Shown in pieces: positions 53,837 through 61,913 of a stretch of DNA of 64,000 nt. The notes under the pieces are model-generated. The model had not been told where the DNA came from. It saw only the letters and a program-made list of their open reading frames with translations, and did no database searches. The stretch covers positions 79,648 to 143,647 of the forward strand of contig JADFDJ010000007.1 of NCBI GenBank assembly GCA_018262895.1. Direction: 5' to 3'. This DNA comes from Methanomassiliicoccus sp. GTDB lineage: Archaea > Thermoplasmatota > Thermoplasmata > Methanomassiliicoccales > Methanomassiliicoccaceae. The position numbers and the translations under genes were made by a program. Each line of letters opens with the position of its first letter. Position 1 is the stretch's first letter.

Positions 53837-54794
53837 ATGTCCCGTTACGGGCTCCCCTACGATCCCCTTCCGCCGCTGCTCTCCTCCTCCGACATGGCTG
53901 TCAGACTCCGGGCCGCCCGCGAGCTGGACGATCAGACCGTGGACCTTGCAGCCCTCCGGGACCTTCCCGCCGTGCGCAAAAGGGTCGACAGACAGCAGAG
54001 GGACGGCTCCTGGCGGTATCCCGGGCGGAGAGTGGACGGGACCACCCACTATGAGTACCTGGAGACCTACAGAGTATTAGGGGAGCTGGTTGAGCTGTAC
54101 GCCCTGGACGATACCCATCCAGCGGTGTCCAGGGCTGCGGAGTATCTGTTCACCCTGCAGACCGAGGAGGGCGACTTCCGGGGGATATACGGGAATGAGT
54201 ACTCCCCCAACTACACCGCGGGGATCCTGGAGCTGATGATGCATGCAGGTCTGGAGCAGGATGAAAGGGTCGAGAGGGGTCTGGATGGCTGCTCTCCTGC
54301 AGACAAATGGATGGAGGATGGGCCGCCCCCCTGCGCACCATCGGCTGGAAGTTCCACGACCCCCTTCCTGGTGGCAGTGAACCGGTACGGCCGGACACCA
54401 CCAAGCCATCGTCCCATATGATCACTGGCGTCGTGCTGCGGTCCCTTGCCGCGAGCGAGGCTCACCGCAGGAGAGAGGAGACCCTGATGGCCGCGACCTT
54501 TCTCGCCTCCCGCCTTCTCCTACCGGACAGTTATCCAGACCGCAAGGGCGTGAATACTGGACCAAGTTCTCTTTCCCCTTCTGGTTCACCGACCTAGTGT
54601 CAGCCCTGGACTCTCTATCCTTGATAGGGATACCGGCTGCCAACCCCTCCGTGGCCAAGGCCCTGGTGTGGTTCCGCTCCCGTCAGCGCGCTGATGGGAC
54701 CTGGCGCCTGCAATACCTGAAGGGGGCGGGGATAAGCATCGACGAGTGGGTCCACTTCGCCCTATGTCGGGCGCTGCGCCGCTACTCGGACTGA
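53837..54794 (+). pseudogene. Prenyltransferase/squalene-cyclase-repeat protein broken by two frameshifts
   Basis: Three ORFs in successive frames join into one alpha/alpha-barrel protein of about 319 residues. The first ends near 54280, where GATGGCTG should read GATGGNCTG to continue as LDWLLSCRQMDGGWAAP. The second ends near 54550, where AAGGGCGTG lacks one base before REYWTKFSFPFWFTD. The third gives SALDSLSLIGIPAANPSVAKAL and ends at 54794. Repeat motifs are RQQRDGSWRYP and RSRQRADGTWRLQ (QxxDGxW). Function unknown. Either a decayed gene or two single-base sequence errors. The tail overlaps rqcH by 13 bases. Confidence 0.8.
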
Positions 54795-56731
54795 TCCAGC
54801 CTCTCCGGCTCCTCCTCTATCCCCACCGTGCTGACCATGTCCACCTCCCCCGGCGGCAGTATCCGTGCGATCTCCTCCTCGGGGACCTCGAACATCTTGG
54901 CGAGGAGGGAGGACGCTTTGGTCTTGACCTTCCTCGCTGGCTCGATGACAACGTACCTGGAGGAGTGCGCCTGTACCGCACCCAGCGGCCCGCACATGAT
55001 CTTCCTCCCTCCTTCGTACATGATCTCTCCCACCGCGAGCTGCAGCGGCAGGTGGTATATATAGTTCCTCTTGCCGCGGATGACGAAGGCCCCGCGGGGG
55101 ACGAACTCCCCGGCCTGGGCCATCTTGCTCACCTGGTCCGGCAGCACCCAGTAAGCCGTACCCTCGGTGGCGCCGGCCATCCACGCCTTGGAGTGGGCGA
55201 TGGCGAAGGTGCAGGCCTCCAGCATCTCCTGGTCGCTGGCCTCGGCCCCGTTGAGGATCACCACGCTGGGCGCCCCGTGGACATCGGCGTGGGCGAAGCG
55301 CTCGGTGGCCTTGAGATGCTTCTTCACCAGCTGATCGTTGCTGTGCGCGTCCCTGCCGGCCAGGACCATCCTGCCCTCGGAGGTCAGGAACCACTTGTAC
55401 CGCTCGAACCAGTATTCCTTGGTCTTGCGGACGGCGTGCTTCTCCGCTCTCCTACGGCCCTCGCCCTCCTTGATCTTCTGTGCCAGGCGTCTCTCTGTCT
55501 CCTCGAGAGCGGTCTGAGCGCCCTGCATTTTGTCCTTGGCCTCCTTCCCCCTCTGGTAGAGCGCGTTGGCGTTGCCCTCCACGCCCAGGGTGTAGTCGAG
55601 GGTCACCTCCCGACCCGCGATCATCGTGGTCACGCTGTGCTCCTTCGGGTCCACCCTCAGCAAGTTGGGCAACGCGCTCAGGGCCTCACGCGTCTGTTCC
55701 CAGTTCAGGCCTTCGCTTCTACCTCGGACGACCCTCAACAAGGCGTCCGTGCCCATATAGTCGGAATAGATGGCCTCCGCCTGCTCGGCAAAGGCACGGG
55801 CCTCGGCCAGCTGCTTCTCCACCGCCGCCCTCTGTTGCTCCAGCTGGCGCACCAGTCGCTGGGTCTCGGGGTCCTCCTTCTCCCCAGTGAGCGGCACCCT
55901 CTCTGTTACGTACTGATGAATACCATCGGAGAACGTTCCATGCTCCCGCTGCTCCCTGTCTCCGTACTGCAGAAGAGGTATGGGTACAACGTCCACGGGC
56001 CTGCCGTCCTCGAGCACGACGCGGGGACGACGCCGGGAAGAGCACTCCTGGAGCAGAAGGGATAGGGATTCGAAGAGGCGGTCCACCTCCTCGGGCGACA
56101 GGCTCTTGGCCTTGCGGTCCTTGTCCACTCCACCACGGAGGCAGGTCTCCTCGGCGTACTGCCCCCCGATATTGATGGCGGTGGCGAGGGTCCTCACGGC
56201 ATCCGACGTGGAGCCCAGGAAGGCCTTGCGGAACGATGCCGCATCCATCCTCAGGGGGTTGAACCTGGGGGGCGGGAAGGCATACTCCAGGCCGGGGCGC
56301 ACCTCGCGGTGACGCCACTTCCGGGAGTGCACTGAGTTGAGTATCTTTCCCCCGGACACCAGTATAAGGTTGCCGTCCCCGAACAGCTCGATGATCAGCT
56401 GGTAGGAGCTGGGCCCCTTCTCCAGGTCGAGCACCATTATGCGGTCGAACTCCTGCTGATGGACGGCGGCGATCCGAGCGTTGGTGATGTACTTTCGCAG
56501 GTTCACCGCGAACTGGGAGGGCATGTCCGGTATGTCCGGCTTCTCCGGTGCCAGGTATAACCATCTCATCTCCTGCAGTACCATCTCCTTCTTGCCCTGG
56601 CCCTGTGTGTTTATCCTCAGGAGGACGTTCTTGACGTCCCAGTGGAACACCTTGTCCAGGTATCCGCCTACCAGGGACCGCATCTCCCCGGTCATGGCCA
56701 GGATGTCGAACGCGCTCATCTCTTCCTTCAT
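54782..56731 (-). CDS. rqcH: RqcH/NEMF-family ribosome quality control protein
   Basis: NFACT protein that binds obstructed large ribosomal subunits and, in bacteria and eukaryotes, adds C-terminal tails to stalled chains. 649 residues: NFACT-N (residues 1-about 190; SAFDILAMTGEMRSLVGGYLDKVFH, FAVNLRKYI), a helix-hairpin-helix part, a long coiled coil (about 285-440) and NFACT-R with YKWFLTSEGRMVLAGRDAHSNDQLVKKHL and the DVHGAPSVVI motif. Start ATG 56731; ATG 56719 is an alternative. It ends just inside the prenyltransferase pseudogene. Confidence 0.94.
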   Translation of the reverse strand: MKEEMSAFDILAMTGEMRSLVGGYLDKVFHWDVKNVLLRINTQGQGKKEMVLQEMRWLYLAPEKPDIPDMPSQFAVNLRKYITNARIAAVHQQEFDRIMVLDLEKGPSSYQLIIELFGDGNLILVSGGKILNSVHSRKWRHREVRPGLEYAFPPPRFNPLRMDAASFRKAFLGSTSDAVRTLATAINIGGQYAEETCLRGGVDKDRKAKSLSPEEVDRLFESLSLLLQECSSRRRPRVVLEDGRPVDVVPIPLLQYGDREQREHGTFSDGIHQYVTERVPLTGEKEDPETQRLVRQLEQQRAAVEKQLAEARAFAEQAEAIYSDYMGTDALLRVVRGRSEGLNWEQTREALSALPNLLRVDPKEHSVTTMIAGREVTLDYTLGVEGNANALYQRGKEAKDKMQGAQTALEETERRLAQKIKEGEGRRRAEKHAVRKTKEYWFERYKWFLTSEGRMVLAGRDAHSNDQLVKKHLKATERFAHADVHGAPSVVILNGAEASDQEMLEACTFAIAHSKAWMAGATEGTAYWVLPDQVSKMAQAGEFVPRGAFVIRGKRNYIYHLPLQLAVGEIMYEGGRKIMCGPLGAVQAHSSRYVVIEPARKVKTKASSLLAKMFEVPEEEIARILPPGEVDMVSTVGIEEEPERLDQSE

Positions 56732-56818
56732 CGTTCCCTGCTACCATTCCAGGAAGATAAGCTTTGCTGACCCCTAGAGGCAAAAAGGATTTGGTGGTCC
56801 GGCGAATATGGGAAGGTC

Positions 56819-57283
56819 ATGATAACAGAGGTGAGCGAGGCCGACCTCCCCCTCATCCTGGAGCTGCAGCGCGCCGCCTTCCGCCAGGAGGCCGAGCACG
56901 TGAAGGACCCCTTCATAAAGCCCATAACCCAGACCCTGGAGGAGCTGCGGGAGGAGCTGGCCACTAGCGTGTTCCTGAAGTACGTGGAGGACGGCGTCAT
57001 CATCGGCTCGGTCAGGGCCAAGGCGGTCGGCGGCACATGCTACATAGGTCGCCTGGTGGTGCACCCCGATCACTGGAGGAAGGGGATCGGGAGGTCCCTG
57101 ATGCGCCAGATAGAGGGACGTTTCCATGATGTCCAACGGTACGAGCTGTTCACAAGGGAGGACCACGAATACACTCGCCCCTTCTACCGCTCCCTGGGGT
57201 ACACACCTTTCAAGATCGAGAGGTACAGCGACACCCTGAGCTTCGTGTTCCTGGAGAAGCCCGTCCAGAAGGACGGCCAATAA
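56819..57283 (+). CDS. GNAT-family N-acetyltransferase
   Basis: 154 residues. The acetyl-CoA-binding motif A is IGRLVVHPDHWRKGIGRSLMRQIE (R-x-x-G-I-G, around residues 77-100), followed by YELFTREDHEYTRPFYRSLGYTPFK (motif B). The substrate could be a small molecule or protein; not RimI-like in an obvious way. ATG 56819 starts the chain directly at ITEVSEADLPLILELQRAAF. Confidence 0.9.
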   Translation: MITEVSEADLPLILELQRAAFRQEAEHVKDPFIKPITQTLEELREELATSVFLKYVEDGVIIGSVRAKAVGGTCYIGRLVVHPDHWRKGIGRSLMRQIEGRFHDVQRYELFTREDHEYTRPFYRSLGYTPFKIERYSDTLSFVFLEKPVQKDGQ

Positions 57284-57352
57284 CACAAGGCGGTTACACC
57301 GGCCTCGATCGTAACGGGAAGAATAATTATATCCGCTTGGATGTGGGGAGAT

Positions 57353-57709
57353 ATGTTGATCGACATCGAGGATGTGATTCTCCAGCGCATCGAGCAGATA
57401 GAGGAGGACGATGAAGAGCTCGAGACGGACTATGAGCTTATAGCACCCGATAACCGCGGGGTCATCACCGTTACCTACGACCTACTCCCCATAGGGGCCG
57501 AGTTCGTGGAGTCCGATGTTAGCTGGTCCCGCGAGGACGCGGTGGAGGAGTACAGCTTCGCAGCGGACGAGGGCCTCTACGTTGCGGTGATAGTTCCCAA
57601 CGAAGCCTTCCTCAGCGTAAAGGAGAGGTTGCTTCGAAAAGGCCGGATCAACATAGACGTTTTCAGCTATGAATCGCTGGGCATCCTATCCACCCCCATG
57701 GCTGGATGA
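57353..57709 (+). CDS. Unknown acidic protein, 118 aa
   Basis: No recognised family. From ATG 57353 the protein has an acidic helix (IEQIEEDDEELETDYELI), a beta-rich centre (GVITVTYDLLPIGAEFVES) and VAVIVPNEAFLSVKERLLRKGRI. A TATA-like AATTATATCC 21-29 bases before the ATG suggests a leaderless message. Coding composition is like the neighbours. It sits between a GNAT gene and tRNA-Thr. Confidence 0.65.
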   Translation: MLIDIEDVILQRIEQIEEDDEELETDYELIAPDNRGVITVTYDLLPIGAEFVESDVSWSREDAVEEYSFAADEGLYVAVIVPNEAFLSVKERLLRKGRINIDVFSYESLGILSTPMAG

Positions 57710-57778
57710 CCTCCAGCCCGCGATTGCCAGCCGGGTCGAAACCTATATTAACAACTATCGAATTGATGGTCTCCATCC

Positions 57779-57850
57779 GCCACTGTGGCTTAGTGGTATA
57801 GCGACGCCTTGGTAAGGCGTAGGTCGAGGGTTCAATTCCCTCCAGTGGCT
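57779..57850 (+). tRNA. tRNA-Thr(GGT)
   Basis: Acceptor GCCACTG/CAGTGGC, D-arm GCTT-AGTGGTA-TAGC, anticodon arm ACGCC-TTGGTAA-GGCGT (anticodon GGT), T-arm GAGGG-TTCAATT-CCCTC, discriminator T. 72 nt, no intron, CCA not encoded. A TATA-like CTATATTAAC lies about 30-37 bases upstream. Confidence 0.95.
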
Positions 57851-57928
57851 CCATCTTCATTCTCAATTCTTACAAGCTTACTTTTAATACCGCGAAGCAA
57901 GATTGTCGCCCAACTCTAGCCGTGAAGG

Positions 57929-59542
57929 ATGGGATTTGGGATGGGACGTGCTTTAGGGTTGATACTGGTAGCACTTGTTTTATTGAGCGGTTCAGCAACG
58001 CTGGGGAGCACGGCTACAGCAGCTCCAATGGTCAACTCCGGCACATTGAGCATCAACATCACGTCTCCCCTATCTGATCCTATCCAGTACCTAGAGGCCT
58101 CCTCCATAAACGTGACATGGGAGGCCTACGACACCACTTACGATATCTCTGAGTTCAACGTAAAACTGGATGGGGGGAACTGGATATCGACCTCCCTCCA
58201 GACATGGTATAATTTCACAGGCCTATCTGACGGCAGCCATACCGTTTACGTCCGAGGAACCAACAGCCACTATGATGCCGATGAGGACTCAGTGACGTTC
58301 TACATCGACACCGTACCCCCGGTACTACGGATCGTCTCGCCCAATAATGGCGATTATTTGAACAGCTCTGTCATAACAGTATCTTGGCAAGCATCCAGCG
58401 GTGTAGGGATAAAGAACTATGAGGTCCAGCTGGATTCTAATCCGTCTTTGACCACACTTGGATCATCTCAAACGTCCAATACCTTTACCGATGTGGCCAA
58501 TGGTCAGCATAACGTGACGGTCACCGCCTATGATTGGGGCGAAAGGTCCACTACCGCTGTGGTCTCCTTCAGCATTGATACCACGGTGCCCACCCTGGCC
58601 ATAACATATCCAGGGGACAACGCAGGGTTCAACCACACCGGTGTTACCGTTTCATGGAGCGGTTCTGACGCAAGCAACAACCTTGTTGGCTACCAGATCT
58701 GGGTGGATGGGGTGAAGCTCACCACGGCCGTTCCCGGGGAGAACCACCTAACCAGCAGCTACTCCAAGGGGCATCATACCGTGCGCATAGTGGCCATCGA
58801 TGTCGCCAACAATACCGCATCCGATGAGGTCACGTTCCTTGTGGACACCGAGGTCCCGGCGATAATCGACTGGTCTCCAGAAGGCGGAGATGTTGCCGTG
58901 GAAGCGGTCATCGAGGTCAACTTCACCAAGCCGATGGACCATCTCGCGACGACCATACTTGTTCCAGGGGTCGAGGGTTCCTCGCAGTGGGAGGGGACGC
59001 TCCTGAGGTTCACACCCTCATCGCCACTGGCCTATGGGACCACATATGCCGTCGTTCTCAACGCCAGCGATGCGGTGGGCAACGTGATCACCAGCTCCTG
59101 GAGCTTCACCACTACCAACCTTGGCACCATCTCCGGCGTGATCACAGACACGGACGGGAAACCGGTCTCCGGAGTGAAGGTAGCGCTCGATAACGGTGCG
59201 AGCGTGGTCACCGATAGCTCCGGCGCATTCACCCTGACCGCACCTGCCGGTCCCAACAACCTAACCTTCAGCAAGATGGGATGGGACTCCACGACCAGGA
59301 CCGTGGAGGTCGTGGCCGGTGAATCCGTCAACCTTGAGACCATCTCCGTGAAGCCATCCAATCCTCTGGCCATCTATGGCGTGGTCGCTGCCGTCGCGGC
59401 CGTGCTCATCGCCATCCTCCTGTATACGTTCCGCCGCCACAAGCCTCAGAAGGCCCCTCCGGCCAGGTCGTGGAAGGGTATGGAGGACCTTCAGAGGCGG
59501 TCACGCCGAGCGATGGATGATGACGAGGACGACCGCCTGTAG
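57929..59542 (+). CDS. Secreted Ig-like surface protein with C-terminal anchor
   Basis: 537 residues. Signal peptide (residues 1-about 32, LGLILVALVLLSGSATLG), then three Ig/FN3-like repeats, each with an INITSPLSD-type opening and a VDTVPP-like joint (VTFYIDTVPPVLRIVSP, VSFSIDTTVPTLAITYP, VTFLVDTEVPAIIDWSP). A Big_5/SbsA-like domain (VEAVIEVNFTKPMDHL, LAYGTTYAVVLNASDAVGN) and a carboxypeptidase-regulatory domain (ISGVITDTDGKPVSGVKVAL) follow. A C-terminal membrane helix and a basic/acidic cytoplasmic tail (MDDDEDDRL) end it. Many sequons. Probably surface adhesion or envelope structure. Confidence 0.85.
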   Translation: MGFGMGRALGLILVALVLLSGSATLGSTATAAPMVNSGTLSINITSPLSDPIQYLEASSINVTWEAYDTTYDISEFNVKLDGGNWISTSLQTWYNFTGLSDGSHTVYVRGTNSHYDADEDSVTFYIDTVPPVLRIVSPNNGDYLNSSVITVSWQASSGVGIKNYEVQLDSNPSLTTLGSSQTSNTFTDVANGQHNVTVTAYDWGERSTTAVVSFSIDTTVPTLAITYPGDNAGFNHTGVTVSWSGSDASNNLVGYQIWVDGVKLTTAVPGENHLTSSYSKGHHTVRIVAIDVANNTASDEVTFLVDTEVPAIIDWSPEGGDVAVEAVIEVNFTKPMDHLATTILVPGVEGSSQWEGTLLRFTPSSPLAYGTTYAVVLNASDAVGNVITSSWSFTTTNLGTISGVITDTDGKPVSGVKVALDNGASVVTDSSGAFTLTAPAGPNNLTFSKMGWDSTTRTVEVVAGESVNLETISVKPSNPLAIYGVVAAVAAVLIAILLYTFRRHKPQKAPPARSWKGMEDLQRRSRRAMDDDEDDRL

Positions 59543-59721
59543 AAACCCCGCGTCCTGTACACGGCCGATATCCGTTCAGTCCCGCCCTCGAGATGTTCGT
59601 CCCCTTCATGGTAACTCAAGACCGCAGGACCTGAACGGTGCTCTGGGGCAAATGCTCTAGGTGTCGATGAGATATGATCGCTCTTATAAAGAAAAAAAGA
59701 ATGGAGGAGGCTTGCGAGCGT

Positions 59722-59838
59722 TCAGATGGTACCTGGAACTAGGACGAACATGACCATGATCAGGCCTATGCATAGGGCGATGAAGAGGGCATCCCTCTTC
59801 TTCTGATGGATCATCTCCATGCGGTGGGTCAAGGTCAT
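59722..59838 (-). CDS. Putative single-pass membrane microprotein (38 aa)
   Basis: Below the track's length limit. The minus strand from ATG 59838 encodes a basic, amphipathic start (HRMEMIHQKKRD) and one hydrophobic helix (ALFIALCIGLIMVMFVLVP), then stops. GGAG lies about 10 bases upstream and a TATA-like GTATATTC lies near 59871-59878. It is the only plausible gene in the 390-base gap 59543-59934; the rest of that gap holds nothing recognised. Confidence 0.5.
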   Translation of the reverse strand: MTLTHRMEMIHQKKRDALFIALCIGLIMVMFVLVPGTI

Positions 59839-59863
59839 CCTTCCTGCTCCGTGTAGTACTGAG

Positions 59864-59887
59864 CGTTCGCGAATATACTTGCGAACG
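59864..59887. promoter_or_regulatory. Inverted repeat over a TATA-like element
   Basis: CGTTCGC (59864-59870) and GCGAACG (59881-59887) flank GAATATACTT. The spacer is the TATA candidate for the microprotein, so a bound dimer would block promoter access. Confidence 0.4.
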
Positions 59888-59934
59888 TCGAATACATATA
59901 GCTATCGCTTTTTATAATAATATCTACTTAGATA

Positions 59935-61140
59935 TTACTTCATGCGATATAGCACGAACCCGGACCATACCTTCGGCCAGAAGTAGGTGGTCTTCTTGGG
60001 CATCTTGCGGCCAGCCTGGGCCACCGACCACACCTCCTCCAGAGGAGGTGCGCGCACCAGGATGGTCAGGTCTGTCCCCCCGGCCTTCACCTTCCTCTCC
60101 ACGGAGGCGAGGTCATGATCGTAGTCTATGACCAGCTCATTGCCCTTGGGCATCTGGTAAAGTATGTCCTTCAGGATGATCTCCTGGCAGACGTAGGTGT
60201 CGATGGTCCAGAGGATGTCACCCCGGGGAGCGATGAACTCTGCCACCACCACCTTCCCGCTGGGGAACAGCAGCCCGAAGGTGGGTACCGTGGCGGCCTC
60301 CAAAGCGGCCTCGGCCGCGGCCTGGTCCTTCACCTGACGCAACGAGAAGTGCTTGCCCATGGCCTCGAGGAGGTCCATCTCCTGGAACTTGAGGTTCTTT
60401 ATCAATCGGTGGGTGGGACGAACGAACATCCCCCTGTCCCGTGAGGAGACCATGGTGCATAGGACGTAGCCTTTCTTCTCCTCCTGCGGGTTCTCCTGGG
60501 CGTACTTGTACGAGGTCTCGTAGCGGTGATGACCGTCGGCGATGAGTATCTTCTTATCCTTCATGGTGTCCCTGATGCTGTCGACGGTCTCCCTCTCCGA
60601 GATGCGGAACAGCTCATGGACGGTGCCCGACGGATCGCTGCACTCGTAGAGCTTGGAGGCGTTCCGGGCGATACCCCCCATGTCCAGGTCGGAGCGGTCG
60701 TAGAGGCCGAAGATGGACTCGCAGTGCGTCTCCGTGGACCGTAGGAGGTTCAGGCGGTCCTCCTTGACCTTGGGGAACGTCTCCTCGTGGGGGATGATGT
60801 TCCCGGCATCGTAGCTCTCCGACCGGAGAACGCCGATGATCCCGTTCCGCGTCAGCATACCGCCCTTGTCCTTGAAGCTCTGTCGGTACAGGTAGTAGCA
60901 CTCCACATCGTCCTGGAAAAGCTTACCTGTGGCGAGCCAGGAGTCCAGCGTCCGAGCTGCCTCATCGTACTTGCCGTCCTTGGCCCCCAGGGTGATCTTG
61001 GTGATGTTGTAGGGTTTTGACTGCAGACGTCCCTGCTCCTCTTCGGAGATGATGTCGTAGGGAGGGGATATGCGGTCTGAGATATCTTCATCGGCGCTCA
61101 GTCTCGGCAGGACGCCACGGAAGGGGCGGAAATCGACCAT
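59935..61140 (-). CDS. DUF1015 family protein
   Basis: 401 residues with the strong DUF1015 pattern: FRPFRGVLPRLS at the start, ISPPYDIISEEEQ, NIIPHEETFPKVKEDRLNLLRST, and the most conserved ILIADGHHRYETSYKYAQE. The His-His-Arg motif suggests a catalytic or phosphate-binding site. I cannot assign the activity from sequence. It is monocistronic and divergent from dedA; an AT-rich region at 59905-59935 lies at its 3' end. Confidence 0.88.
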   Translation of the reverse strand: MVDFRPFRGVLPRLSADEDISDRISPPYDIISEEEQGRLQSKPYNITKITLGAKDGKYDEAARTLDSWLATGKLFQDDVECYYLYRQSFKDKGGMLTRNGIIGVLRSESYDAGNIIPHEETFPKVKEDRLNLLRSTETHCESIFGLYDRSDLDMGGIARNASKLYECSDPSGTVHELFRISERETVDSIRDTMKDKKILIADGHHRYETSYKYAQENPQEEKKGYVLCTMVSSRDRGMFVRPTHRLIKNLKFQEMDLLEAMGKHFSLRQVKDQAAAEAALEAATVPTFGLLFPSGKVVVAEFIAPRGDILWTIDTYVCQEIILKDILYQMPKGNELVIDYDHDLASVERKVKAGGTDLTILVRAPPLEEVWSVAQAGRKMPKKTTYFWPKVWSGFVLYRMK

Positions 61141-61263
61141 GAGAAACGTTCCCGGTAATGACTCACTCGTTCAAGAGGCTTGCGACAGGCCGCATTACAA
61201 GGGAAAACCCTATTACCGTCCTCCTTCTTCGTACCGGGGAAGGAGGCGGGGAAAATCAGCATA

Positions 61264-61908
61264 GTGGCCGTCATCAGTAACACCATATTGGACCTGATAA
61301 CCTCTACCGGTTACCTCGGGATCTTCTTGGCCATGCTGATCGAGGGAGTCCTCACCCCTATACCCAGCGAGCTGATAATGCCCTTCGCGGGGTACCTCTG
61401 CTTCACCGGGACCCTGAATATGGTGGCCGTGATCGTGGTCGGCTCCCTGGGCGCGATGTGCGGGTCCACCATCGCATATCTCCTGGGACGCAAGCTGGGC
61501 AGGCCTCTCCTGGACCGCTACGGACGGTACCTGGGGATGAAGCCTGAGAGCCTGGGCAAGGCCGAGGCCTGGTTCGCGCGTTGGGGATGCTACGGTATCC
61601 TCATAGGCCATGCGGTGCCGGGGATCCGCTCCATCATATCCTTCCCCGCTGGCATATCCCGGATGGAGCTGAAGCGGTTCGCCCTGTTCACGTTCCTGGG
61701 GGCCACGGTGTGGAACACCATCCTGGTGTCCGTAGGCTACATGCTCGGCCAATACTGGATGAGCTTCGCCGAGAGCCTGGAGGGATGGGACATCGCAATA
61801 ATCATCTCCGCTGCCGCCGCGTTCGTCGCCTACGTCGCTCTAATCAGGTGGCGGGATTCAGCACGCGCAGGGAGAGGGGACCGGGTCGATAAGGACGGCG
61901 AGATCTAG
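61264..61908 (+). CDS. DedA/VTT-domain membrane protein
   Basis: From GTG 61264, 214 residues. The DedA fold is shown by LIEGVLTPIPSELIMPFAGYLCF (re-entrant helix with E and P), GSTIAYLLGRKLGRPLLDRYGRYLG (conserved G-R-x-x-G) and HAVPGIRSIISFPAGISRMELKRF (R-x-x-P-x-G), then two further helices. Family members flip phospholipids or polyprenyl phosphate carriers, which could matter for the AglB pathway. The track start (61180) has a low-quality extension. Confidence 0.9.
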   Translation: MAVISNTILDLITSTGYLGIFLAMLIEGVLTPIPSELIMPFAGYLCFTGTLNMVAVIVVGSLGAMCGSTIAYLLGRKLGRPLLDRYGRYLGMKPESLGKAEAWFARWGCYGILIGHAVPGIRSIISFPAGISRMELKRFALFTFLGATVWNTILVSVGYMLGQYWMSFAESLEGWDIAIIISAAAAFVAYVALIRWRDSARAGRGDRVDKDGEI

Positions 61909-61913
61909 CACCT

